From JADJLQ01 sp038251405 (lineage in GTDB: Bacteria > Bacteroidota > Bacteroidia > Chitinophagales > Saprospiraceae): a DNA stretch of 64,000 nt. Position 1 is the stretch's first letter, and each line of letters starts with the position of its first letter. Positions 17,553 to 26,731 of the stretch are shown piece by piece. The notes under the pieces were generated by a model. It ran no database searches and was not told the DNA's origin. It worked only from the letters and a program-made list of their open reading frames with translations. The stretch is from the NCBI GenBank assembly GCA_038251405.1, contig JBBSBH010000002.1:161452-225451 (forward strand). Direction: 5' to 3'. A program made the position numbers and the translations under genes.

Positions 17553-20087
17553 TCAATGAAAAGTGATTTTATATTTCAAATTGATCCGGCGGGAAGTTAG
17601 ATAGTTAGGTATGGCATATTGTACACCATAAATGGATTTAAACCAGGTATTGGAAGCCACATTGGAAACCTTTAAAAGATTGTAAACCTCAAGGCTTAAC
17701 CATGAAGACTCTGCAAATTTCAGCAAGTGCTTTGGATGAGAAGACTTCCATTTTTGATCCCACACCAGGTAAGAAAATCCAAGATCTACCCGATGATAGG
17801 CCGGGTACCGATACGTATTTCTATACACTCTATTATTCTCAGGAATTCCAAAAGGCTGACCTGTGCCAAGGGTTAAGCTTACATTTACTTTGAGGTTTTC
17901 ATTGTTTGGTAGGTAATCTTGAAAGAATGTTGAAAATGTAAGAAACTGATCCGTCGGCTTAGGTACATCGCTCACATTTACTCCTTCCGCGTGACCTTTT
18001 TCTCTTCGTTGATGTTGCAATCCGTTAATGGATTCTCTTGCTCGAAGAAATGAAATATTAAACCATGATTCTGCACCTTTTACGAACTCCCCGTTCAATC
18101 TCATATCGATCCCGGTAATATATCCTTTAGAATCGTTTTGACCCGAATATTGAATTCTTACATTATCAATATCATAAATCACCTGATCCCACAATTTTTT
18201 AAAATATAATTCTGTAACTAAGCGATACGGTATGGTCTTGTTTTTATTTTGAAAATCCCATGTAAATCCCCCCACCACATGCATAGATTTCTGCGATAAC
18301 AAATCTGGATTTACTATACCTTCCGGACTCCTCAATTCTCTATAAAAAGGAGGCTGATAATATAGTCCGGCAGCTAATCTAAATGAAATATTTTTGTCCC
18401 AATTTCCCGGTTTAAACATTACTTGTGCTCTGGGATTGACAAATAGTTCTTTATCTAATGACCAGTAACCTAATCTGACTCCACCAGACAACCTTGTTTC
18501 ACCGGCATTGCTTTTTTGTATGGTGTATTCATCTTGAAAATATGCTGCAAATCTCGTAGAAGATAGTTCATTCTTAGTTTTAAGGACTCTTTTAAAAGCC
18601 AGGAGCTGTTCATCATGTGGAATACTATATAGAGCAGAGTCCAGACGCTCCCAATCATTGATTCTATCTAAAATATCTTCCTGACGGGCTCTTACACCCC
18701 ATTGAATAAAATGTGTATGGTCAGACTGGCCATGGGGATGAAATTCATAACCTCCTTTCACATCCAAAGCTTTCACCCGCAACCATAGTAAGTTTCTGGC
18801 ATAGGTTTGCTGAACTCCATCACCTAACACCACCAATTCTTTTCCAGCATTGGCACTACCAAATCCTGCATCTATCAAACTTAACCGATAGTCGCTGATG
18901 ACATCAAATGACTCTTGCTCCAAACTCTGAAAAGCAGATCCCATAAACTTTACGAAAAGTGGATTTTTTTTTCGCTCCGGAAGATAAGTCAATGATGCAC
19001 CCACCATACCAGTTTTAAAATTATCTACTTCGTTCCCGTTAATATCAGCCGAAAGTCTAAGGGTAAAATCAATCAAACCAGTGGCAGTACTCCTACTTTC
19101 CGGCACAAACCGAAAAATGGAAGAATTGTAGTTTCCCATTAAGCCAATTTGCCAGTTCTTGTTTAGATCATATGTAAAATATCCTTGTACATCAGCGAAA
19201 TCAGGAAGGTATTCTCCTTTTAATTGTAGTGAATTTAAAAGATATCGGGTGGTTTTGTATCGAGCTCCTAATAAGTAGGTAAACTTTCTATAGCCGCCCA
19301 TACCAATATTTTTACTTCCTTCCAGATGTGAAGTAGCTCCTAATAATGACATGGACACCGACCCTCTTATGGTTTCTGGTCTCTTATATTTTATATCCAA
19401 TACAGAAGATTGTTTATCCCCATACTTCGCTTGAAATCCGCCAGAAGAAAATGAAAGGTCCCGGATTAAATCAGGATTAGGAAAAGTAAGACCCTCCTGT
19501 TGGCCACTGCGTACCAGCTGTGGACGATAGATTTCAAAATCATTGACATAGACCAGGTTTTCATCGTAATTACCACCTCTCACCTGGTATTGGCTACTCA
19601 ATTCTCCACCGGTGCCAGAATTAGTCCCAAGGGCAATATGGGGAAGTATAGTTTCAAAATTTCCAGTTGTGGAAGGAATGAGCTTAAGATTATCGATATT
19701 TTCTCGAATCATTCCACCCGATCTCACTGCATTTTCTCTAATTATTACCTCCAGATTTGAACTCTCCAGTGTCAGATCAAAGTCAATTACGATTTCAGCC
19801 TCCGGGATCACCCGGGTCAATTTAAAATTTGCAGTTTTATATCCCAATCTGCTTACTTCAAGCAAAATTTCATTGCCGGAGGGCACTTGAATGGAGTATT
19901 TTCCCTGGGCATCAGTCTCGGTAGATATATTGAGCGCTCGCACAAAGACCGTAGCTACCTCTATTGGCTTATTGGATTCAAGATCTTTGATTGTTCCAAA
20001 AATCTTAGCCGAGTTTTGACCCATCAGATTTGTGCAGGATATAACCAGAATGAGACCAATAAAAAAGCTCCTAAAATTGAAAAACAT
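17553..20087 (-). CDS. TonB-dependent receptor with carboxypeptidase-like regulatory domain
   Basis: An 844-residue outer membrane receptor. A signal peptide (to about residue 23) is followed by a CarboxypepD_reg-like beta-sandwich (about 26-112, starting AKIFGTIKDLESNKPIEVA), a plug with VRGGNYDENLVYVNDFEIY, and a 22-strand barrel. Substrate is unknown; no SusD partner lies next to it, so it is not a classical SusCD pair. It lies downstream of rpe with a 10-base gap and upstream of holA. Confidence 0.88.
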   Translation of the reverse strand: MFFNFRSFFIGLILVISCTNLMGQNSAKIFGTIKDLESNKPIEVATVFVRALNISTETDAQGKYSIQVPSGNEILLEVSRLGYKTANFKLTRVIPEAEIVIDFDLTLESSNLEVIIRENAVRSGGMIRENIDNLKLIPSTTGNFETILPHIALGTNSGTGGELSSQYQVRGGNYDENLVYVNDFEIYRPQLVRSGQQEGLTFPNPDLIRDLSFSSGGFQAKYGDKQSSVLDIKYKRPETIRGSVSMSLLGATSHLEGSKNIGMGGYRKFTYLLGARYKTTRYLLNSLQLKGEYLPDFADVQGYFTYDLNKNWQIGLMGNYNSSIFRFVPESRSTATGLIDFTLRLSADINGNEVDNFKTGMVGASLTYLPERKKNPLFVKFMGSAFQSLEQESFDVISDYRLSLIDAGFGSANAGKELVVLGDGVQQTYARNLLWLRVKALDVKGGYEFHPHGQSDHTHFIQWGVRARQEDILDRINDWERLDSALYSIPHDEQLLAFKRVLKTKNELSSTRFAAYFQDEYTIQKSNAGETRLSGGVRLGYWSLDKELFVNPRAQVMFKPGNWDKNISFRLAAGLYYQPPFYRELRSPEGIVNPDLLSQKSMHVVGGFTWDFQNKNKTIPYRLVTELYFKKLWDQVIYDIDNVRIQYSGQNDSKGYITGIDMRLNGEFVKGAESWFNISFLRARESINGLQHQRREKGHAEGVNVSDVPKPTDQFLTFSTFFQDYLPNNENLKVNVSLTLGTGQPFGIPENNRVYRNTYRYPAYHRVDLGFSYLVWDQKWKSSHPKHLLKFAESSWLSLEVYNLLKVSNVASNTWFKSIYGVQYAIPNYLTSRRINLKYKITFH

Positions 20088-20097
20088 GCAAACTGGA

Positions 20098-20775
20098 TTA
20101 TACGAATATTTGATTTGGAGTAATTCCCTTCAATTTATCGATGACACTACTTGGATTTTTATCTTTAAATATGGCACTGCCAACCACTAACGCATCAGCT
20201 CCTGCCTGAAGTATAGATTCGGCGTTTTGCAAACCGATGCCCCCATCGACTTCTATTAATGCAAGTGAATTTTCCTCCATTATCATTTGCTTTAGTCGCT
20301 TGATTTTTGGAATAGATTGGTAAATAAATTTCTGACCTCCAAAACCAGGATTGACGGACATGACCAATATCAAATCTACCATTTCAATAATGTCTCTGAG
20401 TGCATCAACCGGCGAATGAGGATTAATAGCGACCCCAGCTTTAATACCAAGGCTATGGATAAATTCAATCGTACGATGCAAATGAGTACATACTTCTAAA
20501 TGAACAGTGATCGTATCAGCTCCTGCCTTTTTAAATGCCTCAATATGGTCGTCAGGCCGTACAATCATGAGATGGACATCTAACGGCTTTCGGGCAATAG
20601 ATTTTATACTTTCAACCACCGGAACTCCGAAGGAAATATTAGGCACAAAAGATCCGTCCATCACATCCAGATGGATCCAGTCTGCTTTACTATTGTTCAA
20701 CATCTGAATCGAATCACTCAAATGATTAAAATCAGAATTGAGAATAGAGGGAGCAATTAGAGGAGGCTTATTCAT
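20098..20775 (-). CDS. rpe: Ribulose-phosphate 3-epimerase
   Basis: A 225-residue TIM-barrel enzyme interconverting ribulose 5-phosphate and xylulose 5-phosphate in the pentose phosphate pathway. Signature segments are APSILNSDF, HLDVMDGSFVPNISFG, LMSVNPGFGGQKFI (read here as LVMSVNPGFGG), EVDGGIG and ADALVVGSAIF. Metal ligands His and Asp are present. Its start overlaps the preceding exonuclease gene by 4 bases. Confidence 0.97.
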   Translation of the reverse strand: MNKPPLIAPSILNSDFNHLSDSIQMLNNSKADWIHLDVMDGSFVPNISFGVPVVESIKSIARKPLDVHLMIVRPDDHIEAFKKAGADTITVHLEVCTHLHRTIEFIHSLGIKAGVAINPHSPVDALRDIIEMVDLILVMSVNPGFGGQKFIYQSIPKIKRLKQMIMEENSLALIEVDGGIGLQNAESILQAGADALVVGSAIFKDKNPSSVIDKLKGITPNQIFV

Positions 20776-21512
20776 TTAAAATAATCTATCTGTCCTTTTT
20801 CCAATAATGGCCTATGGTTAAAATATAAATATAACTGAGCTACCGTAACTGCATCTTTCTGACAATATTCGGCAATTCTAGCCACATCCTTATCTTTCCA
20901 ATATACCTCGCCTACTTTGCTGCCATCTATATCATCCTTTGGGCTTTCAATCCCTAATATGGCCGTTAATAGATTGAGCGATGTATAATGTTTTACATCA
21001 CCAAATTTCCAATATTGCATGGTATCAATGTGAGCGTTTTCCCAGGGTTTCTTACCGCTAAGGTTTAAAAGTCTTGGAAAAGGGATTCTATTTATTGCCA
21101 TTCGCCTGCACAAATATGGAATATCAAATTCCTTAATGTTGTGGCCGCAAATACGATGCTCATCACGATTAAATCTTTTATTGAGCATGTGAACAAAGTC
21201 TTCCAATAATTTCTTTTCGTCATCACCTGCGAAAGATTTAACTTTCAAAGTAAGTGATTGGTCCGGTTCTATTGAAAAACGGGCAACCGATATACAAACC
21301 ACTTTTCCGAATTCTGCAAAAATAGCTGCCTTTTTTTCGTAAAATCCAGCGATCTGCTCAGTGCTCATTGGCTCGTCATATGATCGGGTAAACGCATTTG
21401 CTTTAGATTGCCAAAGTGCCTGCATGGTTTCCGGGAGCTGGTCAAAACTAGCCTTGCTGGAGACCGTCTCAATATCGAAAAATAGAATGTCTTGTGGTTT
21501 AGTAAATTCCAT
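20772..21512 (-). CDS. DEDDy-type 3'-5' exonuclease (PolB-like exonuclease family)
   Basis: A 246-residue protein from the ATG at 21512. The ExoI motif DILFFDIETV supplies Asp and Glu. CGHNIKEFDIPYL gives the second Asp, and YCQKD supplies Tyr and Asp of a YxxxD motif, so it is a DEDDy RNase-H-fold exonuclease of the PolB-like exo2 family. A TTG at 21530 would add six residues but is less likely than the ATG. It heads a probable operon with rpe, the TonB-dependent receptor and holA. DNA repair is a reasonable guess. Confidence 0.82.
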   Translation of the reverse strand: MEFTKPQDILFFDIETVSSKASFDQLPETMQALWQSKANAFTRSYDEPMSTEQIAGFYEKKAAIFAEFGKVVCISVARFSIEPDQSLTLKVKSFAGDDEKKLLEDFVHMLNKRFNRDEHRICGHNIKEFDIPYLCRRMAINRIPFPRLLNLSGKKPWENAHIDTMQYWKFGDVKHYTSLNLLTAILGIESPKDDIDGSKVGEVYWKDKDVARIAEYCQKDAVTVAQLYLYFNHRPLLEKGQIDYFK

Positions 21513-21864
21513 CCATTGAATTTTGTACAAAAATGCTTAAAAAAAAGCAAATTTTACCCGCATTTCAAATAAAACGCAATATATGCGTCCCCATAAGCCC
21601 CCCAACAAAAGATTGCAAATCCATTTTTAAAAATCCCAAATCATCCTGGTTTATAATAGGCCATACTTCCTTTATCTTCTTCATTTTTAGTTAATGTCTT
21701 TGTTTTAATTTGTGAATTAGAATTGAATACTTTAAACTCCATCTGTTAACAAGCTATTTAAAAAATTTTACAAAACAAAATACTATTTGGGGTAACAGTC
21801 TGCGTTATAACGACATACCTTTACATTCTTAAAATTAAATAAATCTTAAAAAAAAACAAAAACT
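21513..21864. other. Divergent intergenic region
   Basis: About 350 AT-rich bases between divergent genes. It must hold promoters for the exonuclease operon and the first coiled-coil gene. TACCTTTA at about 21816 is a near match to TAnnTTTG ahead of the gene at 21865. A GTTATAAC palindrome lies just upstream of it. No gene is supported. Confidence 0.4.
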
Positions 21865-22866
21865 ATGGCAGATTACAATTATAACACGAGCACTCCTCCA
21901 AAGAAGAACAACAGTCTTCCGATTATCATTGGATTTTTGATAGCTTCCGTGGGAGCTAATGCTTATTTATTCTTCAACAAGCAAAAACAACAAGAAGTAA
22001 TTGTAAGCACTGAAACAAAACTCACTGAATCTGAAAGATTGAAAGGCGAGTTGGAAAAGCAATATTATCAAGCCCTCCAGGATCTGGAAAAACAACGTAC
22101 AGATAATAAAGGCTTGAATGATCAGATAGATTCTATGAAAACGGACCTTAAATCTCAAAAAGACAGAATCTCGAGGTTATTGGGTGATTCAAAAAATCTT
22201 GTCAATGCAAAAAAAGAAATGGCTAATCTACGAGTACAGGTGGATGGCTACCTGTCAGAAATTACTAAATTAAAATCAGACAATGAAACTTTAGCTGCCA
22301 CTAATACTTCTCTTAACGAGGAGAAAAAGACTTTATCTATGAACTTAGAAGAGCAGAAAAAGACCAATGAAGAATTGACTAATGTAAAAGCAGTGCTTAC
22401 AAGTGAGAAAGAAAAACTTTCTTCTGAAAACACCGTATTGACCAAAAAAGTAAATATTGCATCCGTGGTAAAAGTAAACAATATAGATGTTTCAGGATTT
22501 ACCGTAAAAAGCAGCGGTAAAGAAGTTGAAAAAAACAGAGCAAAAAGAGTAGAAGGATTGAAAATTTGTTTCGATGTATCCGAAAATAATGTTGCAGAAT
22601 CCGGAGTAGAACAATTCTATGTACGCATCATCAATCCTACTGGTGAGACTCAAGCTTTGGAAAATATGGGGTCAGGCGTATTAGTAAATCAAGCAAATAA
22701 CGAAGAAGTAAAATACACTTCATTGAAAGGCGTAAAGTATGAAAACAAAGCTCAAAATACTTGTATGAACTGGCAACCAAACATTCCATTTCAACCTGGC
22801 ACTTATACCGTAGAAGTTTATAATAAAGGGTATTTATCAGGTACTTCTACATTCACGTTGAAATAA
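21865..22866 (+). CDS. Membrane-anchored coiled-coil protein, copy 1
   Basis: A 333-residue protein of no family I can name. An N-terminal cytoplasmic tail is followed by one membrane helix (about 18-36, IIIGFLIASVGANAYLFF) and a long coiled coil (about 45-200, rich in Glu/Lys/Leu heptads). A C-terminal beta-rich domain (about 205-333) contains NPTGETQ and ends NKGYLSGTSTFTLK. Two Cys (in LKICFDV and NTCMNWQ) are kept in both copies and could form a disulfide if the domain is periplasmic. It is tandemly duplicated with the gene at 23109 and has its own terminator. Confidence 0.75.
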   Translation: MADYNYNTSTPPKKNNSLPIIIGFLIASVGANAYLFFNKQKQQEVIVSTETKLTESERLKGELEKQYYQALQDLEKQRTDNKGLNDQIDSMKTDLKSQKDRISRLLGDSKNLVNAKKEMANLRVQVDGYLSEITKLKSDNETLAATNTSLNEEKKTLSMNLEEQKKTNEELTNVKAVLTSEKEKLSSENTVLTKKVNIASVVKVNNIDVSGFTVKSSGKEVEKNRAKRVEGLKICFDVSENNVAESGVEQFYVRIINPTGETQALENMGSGVLVNQANNEEVKYTSLKGVKYENKAQNTCMNWQPNIPFQPGTYTVEVYNKGYLSGTSTFTLK

Positions 22867-22901
22867 AGACTAACTTTTTCATAGCATTTTTTTAATGGTT
22901 T

Positions 22902-22936
22902 AAGTCCATGGGTAATCCACCGATGGACTTTTTTTT
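22902..22936 (+). terminator. Intrinsic terminator of coiled-coil copy 1
   Basis: AAGTCCAT (22902-22909) pairs with ATGGACTT (22923-22930) and is followed by a run of T. It sits 36 bases after the stop codon. Confidence 0.8.
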
Positions 22937-23108
22937 ATTTCCGTATAGCTTCATTATCTTCTCCATGTCTATTACCAAATCATTATTTCTATTAACAGAG
23001 CATTTTACATTTTTCATAACAAATACATACTAATGTTTAATTACCCCGTCGTTATAGCAATATAATTCATGAATTAAAAGATTAAAAACAAACTTAAAAC
23101 TTAAAATT

Positions 23109-24116
23109 ATGCAAGAGTACAATTCAATAACTGAAGGCGACGCTCCTCAAAAATCGAACACTAAATCATCCTTATTATTAGTATTACTCATAATATCTGT
23201 ATTGGCCAATGGCTTGCTTTTGTATTTTAATAACAGCCAAAAGAATTTGATAGAAAATACAAATGCTGCACTCATATCATCAGAAAAATTGAAAAGCGAA
23301 TTAGAAACTCAATACAATCAGGCACTGACAGACCTCGAACAACAACGTGTTGGGAACAAAATGTTGGATGAGCAAATAGATGGCATGAAAGCAGAATTAA
23401 AAACAAGCAAAGATCGAATTTCAAGATTGCTGGTTGATTCTAAAAATTATGCCAGTGTAAAAAAGGAAATGGAATCTATGAAAGTACAAGCCGATGGTTA
23501 TGTGGCTGAGCTTACCAAGTTAAAATCAGAGAATGAAGAGTTGTACGCTAACAATAATGCCTTGAATTTGGAAAAACAAGACTTGACGGTTTCTTTGAAT
23601 GCACAGATGAAATCTAATGAAGAGTTGTCTACAGTAAAAGCAATGCTGGTAAGTGATAAGGAGAGATTGGCTACAGAAAACTCCTCCCTATCAAAAAAAG
23701 TAAATAGAGCTTCCGTGGTAAATGTTACTAAAATAGATGTCGGTGGCTATATAGTAAAATCCAGCGGTAAAGAAGTAGAAAAAAACAGGGCTAAAAATAT
23801 TGAAGGATTAAAAATCTGTTTTGATGTTGCTGAAAACCCAATCACGGAGAAAGGTACCGAAGAGTTTTACATAAGAATAATAAATCCAACCGGAGAAACA
23901 CAAGCAATAGAAAATCTGGGATCTGGTACCCTGGTAAATCAGGCAAACAACGAAGCTGTAAAATACACCTCTTCTAAAGGCTTGTCCTATGATAATAAAG
24001 CTCAAAATACGTGCATGAATTGGCAACCGAATATTCCATTTCAGGCGGGCAAATACACTGTAGAAATTTATAACAAAGGGTATTTATCCGGTGCCTCTAC
24101 TTTCGAGTTGAAATAA
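23109..24116 (+). CDS. Membrane-anchored coiled-coil protein, copy 2
   Basis: A 335-residue paralogue of the preceding gene with the same order: short tail, membrane helix (about 21-41), coiled coil, and C-terminal beta domain with the same two Cys. The C-terminal third is the most alike (for example NPTGETQAIENLGSGTLVNQ against NPTGETQALENMGSGVLVNQ); the N-terminal tail differs. The bases after the stop are also similar to those after copy 1, so the duplication included the 3' region. Function unknown. Confidence 0.75.
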   Translation: MQEYNSITEGDAPQKSNTKSSLLLVLLIISVLANGLLLYFNNSQKNLIENTNAALISSEKLKSELETQYNQALTDLEQQRVGNKMLDEQIDGMKAELKTSKDRISRLLVDSKNYASVKKEMESMKVQADGYVAELTKLKSENEELYANNNALNLEKQDLTVSLNAQMKSNEELSTVKAMLVSDKERLATENSSLSKKVNRASVVNVTKIDVGGYIVKSSGKEVEKNRAKNIEGLKICFDVAENPITEKGTEEFYIRIINPTGETQAIENLGSGTLVNQANNEAVKYTSSKGLSYDNKAQNTCMNWQPNIPFQAGKYTVEIYNKGYLSGASTFELK

Positions 24117-24148
24117 AAAATAACTTCCATAGGATGTTTTAATGGTTC

Positions 24149-24184
24149 AAAGCCCATCGACCCTCAGACGATGGGCTTTTATTA
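24149..24184 (+). terminator. Intrinsic terminator of coiled-coil copy 2
   Basis: An 11-bp perfect stem, 24149-24159 with 24169-24179, has a 9-base loop and runs into TTTATTATT. It holds the same position relative to the stop as the terminator of copy 1, but with a different stem sequence. Confidence 0.85.
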
Positions 24185-24258
24185 TTGGCGAATTTTTTTC
24201 CTTCTATTTTAAAAGTTTAACCGCGATAAATTCTCAAAATTCCCTCATATTTACATAA

Positions 24259-24756
24259 ATGATCAATAGATCAACGATTGGTTTTTGGATTTTTGGAACT
24301 ATAATTTGTTTCATGGTGGCATGCATAGTAGCTCCTAACTATTCTCCTATACCTGAAATATCACTTTTAGGCATTAATAAAAATAGAATTGACCAGGGTC
24401 GGATAAAAGATGATACGCTTCAGATTAAAATAGATTTTACTGATGGAGATGGTGATATCGGTGATGCCCAAAATAAAGCCAATATATTTATGATAGATAA
24501 TAGGGATGGAAAAATGATCACCTATAGTATGCCCTTAATTCCTCAAAAAGGGTCTTCGAATGGGGTGAAAGGAACCATTACTATTTTTCATACCACCCTG
24601 CTTAATGTCTGCTGCTACTATAAAAACGCTGATCCTTGTACTATTCCTGCTAATCCGATGACGGATACTGTCATCTATAAGCTGTACATAGAAGATCGAA
24701 GTGGCAATAAAAGCAATGAAGTGACACTAAATCCCATTGTCATCAACTGTAAGTAA
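24259..24756 (+). CDS. Putative lipoprotein with DGDGDIG motif
   Basis: A 165-residue protein whose hydrophobic start ends in CFMVAC, a likely lipobox (Cys about residue 22). The mature part carries IDFTDGDGDIGD, an acidic loop seen in many small Bacteroidota lipoproteins and possibly calcium binding. The remainder is beta-rich and ends in an NEVTLNPIVINC strand. Function unknown. It converges with the DUF2480 gene. Confidence 0.65.
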   Translation: MINRSTIGFWIFGTIICFMVACIVAPNYSPIPEISLLGINKNRIDQGRIKDDTLQIKIDFTDGDGDIGDAQNKANIFMIDNRDGKMITYSMPLIPQKGSSNGVKGTITIFHTTLLNVCCYYKNADPCTIPANPMTDTVIYKLYIEDRSGNKSNEVTLNPIVINCK

Positions 24757-25281
24757 TTAAAGTACCCTGGGCCTTTTAAAGATAGGAACTGTGCTGCATG
24801 GCTCACCATACATAAGATTTTGGACAAATGGTCGCAACTGCGATCCAATGGCCAGGTAAGCAGAAGCCGGAATTTCTGTATCACTGCATCCCTTTACTAC
24901 TACCCTTTTATCCTGAAGGTATGACCAGTCATTTGAATTGATAAAATTAACTAGTAGAGCTTCATATACCTGATCAACAGTACCAATATGAACCCCGATA
25001 GTAAAAGGGCTGGCTTGTGTAGCTATGAGCATATAGGCCCACATTGGAATGATAGCATCTGTACTACAATATACCGCCAGCTGTTTCTGACTAAACTGAG
25101 ACCAATCAAAAGCTTTAAGCGCAGCTCTAAAGTCTTTTTCTTTTAGTATCATTCCCTGAAAAAGATAATCTTTTAAATCAAAACTAACTATAGAAGACAG
25201 CGGCATAAGTGCATCCAATGCAATCGTCTGTAGATCACTTTCTGCTACTCGGTTTACTAATAATCCTTCAGTTTCATTCAT
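24757..25281 (-). CDS. DUF2480 family protein
   Basis: A 174-residue cytosolic protein that I place in DUF2480, a Bacteroidota family of unknown function. Supporting segments are VNRVAESDLQTIAL, SFDLKDYLFQGMILKEKDFR, the central DAIIPMWAYMLIA and the late VVKGCSDTEIPASAYL. The stop directly abuts the convergent lipoprotein gene. It lies 11 bases after scpB on the same strand, so it probably shares that transcript. Confidence 0.85.
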   Translation of the reverse strand: MNETEGLLVNRVAESDLQTIALDALMPLSSIVSFDLKDYLFQGMILKEKDFRAALKAFDWSQFSQKQLAVYCSTDAIIPMWAYMLIATQASPFTIGVHIGTVDQVYEALLVNFINSNDWSYLQDKRVVVKGCSDTEIPASAYLAIGSQLRPFVQNLMYGEPCSTVPIFKRPRVL

Positions 25282-25292
25282 AGATAAAAAAA

Positions 25293-25892
25293 TTAGGGAT
25301 TTTCCTGTTCGAGGTCCATGATCATCCGTTCAATGGGTATTTCTTCTCCTATTTCATTATATCCACTATCAAATTCTTTTATAGTCGGTAATTGATCAAT
25401 GCTTTTCAAACCAAAATAGTTCATAAATTTTTCACTGGTGACATAAAGTATTGGTTTTCCTGCTCCCTCACCTCTTCCTTGAATAGAAATCAATTCCTTC
25501 TCAAGTAGCTTTTGTATAGTATGATCGCAGTTTACGCCTCGGATGCGTTCAATATCAGGCTTTGAGGCTGGTTGTTTATAAGCTATGATGGCTAAGGTTT
25601 CCAATGCAGTTCTGCTCAATCTTTTCTGATTCATCTGATTGAGATATGTTTTTATGATAGGATGGAAAGTACCTTTTGTCATGAACTGGTACCCATCCGC
25701 TATTTCTGTCAATTCGAAGGCAGATTCTTCTGAGTCAAATTTTCGTTTTACATTTTCCAAAGATTCCAGAACAAGTGATCTATCTATTTTTTCTTTGTAA
25801 TAGCCCTCCAGACAAGCAATCAGATCATCCAATTTTAAGGGTTCTGAGGAAACGAAAACCAGGCTTTCTATCTGTAAATCCAATAATTCCAC
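25293..25892 (-). CDS. scpB: Segregation and condensation protein B
   Basis: A 199-residue kleisin-associated winged-helix protein of the SMC-ScpAB condensin complex. LSRTALETLAIIAYKQPASKPDIERIRGVNCDHTIQ (given in part: ETLAIIAYKQP and IRGVNCD) is the ScpB signature. LLEKELISIQGRGEGAGKPILY follows as the second winged helix. The start is GTG at 25892. scpA is not in the window. Confidence 0.93.
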   Translation of the reverse strand: MELLDLQIESLVFVSSEPLKLDDLIACLEGYYKEKIDRSLVLESLENVKRKFDSEESAFELTEIADGYQFMTKGTFHPIIKTYLNQMNQKRLSRTALETLAIIAYKQPASKPDIERIRGVNCDHTIQKLLEKELISIQGRGEGAGKPILYVTSEKFMNYFGLKSIDQLPTIKEFDSGYNEIGEEIPIERMIMDLEQENP

Positions 25893-25914
25893 GATGGTCG
25901 GTTTTAATCTGATG

Positions 25915-25922
25915 CAAAATTA
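25915..25922 (-). promoter_or_regulatory. -7 promoter element (TAATTTTG) of scpB-DUF2480
   Basis: It matches TAnnTTTG on the minus strand, 22 bases before the GTG start of scpB. Confidence 0.5.
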
Positions 25923-25956
25923 GTCAATTTGATAAAGACTCTCTATTTTCATTGCG

Positions 25957-26727
25957 ATGAATGAATTGGCAATCGATATTGGGAATACGGATCTGGTCCT
26001 TGGCTTTTGGCCAAATCAATCTAAAGACCCTCACACTCAAAGACTTAAGGTAAAAAAAATCGTTGAAAACAAATCGATTCTTAATAGTTTTCTGAATGCA
26101 AGTCTATCTGAATTTGGAATAAAAAATATAACGAGTATTACCTTATGTAGTGTCGTCCCAATTTTGACTCCAATAGTATCGGTGGAAGTAAAAAAAATAT
26201 GCTCTACCGAGCTGGTGATCCTGGACAAGGAAAATTATCACTATTTGCCAATTGGAATATTGAAACCCAATGAAATAGGTACTGATTTGGTAGCCAATGC
26301 TTTAGCTGCACACATATTTTACAAAACCAGTAGTATCATCATTGATTTTGGCACGGCAATGAGTTTTACCACGATAGATGAAAACGGTAAAATAATAGGC
26401 GTTGCCATTGCTCCTGGCCTGCAAACCGCCATCAAGACCCTTACTCATAATGCTGCGCAATTATTTGATGTGCCTATAGTACAACCCAATTCGGCCTTAG
26501 GGCTAGATACAAAGCATGCAATACAGGCTGGTATCACTTTTGGATATGATGGCATGGTGCGCGGAATTATTAATGCTCAGGAAAAAGAAATTGGGAAAAA
26601 GCTAAATGTAATTTTTACAGGAGGATTGAGTAAAATAGTCCATTCCCTAAAAGATAGGGTAGATCATTACCAACCCTATTTGACTTTGGAAGGAATCAGA
26701 TTGGCCGGAAATTTTATTACCCGCTAG
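25957..26727 (+). CDS. coaX: Type III pantothenate kinase
   Basis: A 256-residue ASKHA-fold kinase that phosphorylates pantothenate, the first step of coenzyme A synthesis. AIDIGNTDLVLGFW is the phosphate-1 loop, and GTDLVANALAAH and IDFGTAMSFTTID follow as the adenosine and pantothenate site motifs. Type III enzymes are typical of this phylum. It is divergent from scpB and convergent with lptD. Confidence 0.95.
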   Translation: MNELAIDIGNTDLVLGFWPNQSKDPHTQRLKVKKIVENKSILNSFLNASLSEFGIKNITSITLCSVVPILTPIVSVEVKKICSTELVILDKENYHYLPIGILKPNEIGTDLVANALAAHIFYKTSSIIIDFGTAMSFTTIDENGKIIGVAIAPGLQTAIKTLTHNAAQLFDVPIVQPNSALGLDTKHAIQAGITFGYDGMVRGIINAQEKEIGKKLNVIFTGGLSKIVHSLKDRVDHYQPYLTLEGIRLAGNFITR

Positions 26728-26731
26728 TCAT

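Noticed and set aside
21785..21825. GTAAC...CGAC pattern upstream of the coiled-coil gene as an ECF sigma promoter
   Set aside because: A single loose match in AT-rich DNA; the second copy of the gene does not keep the same spacing.
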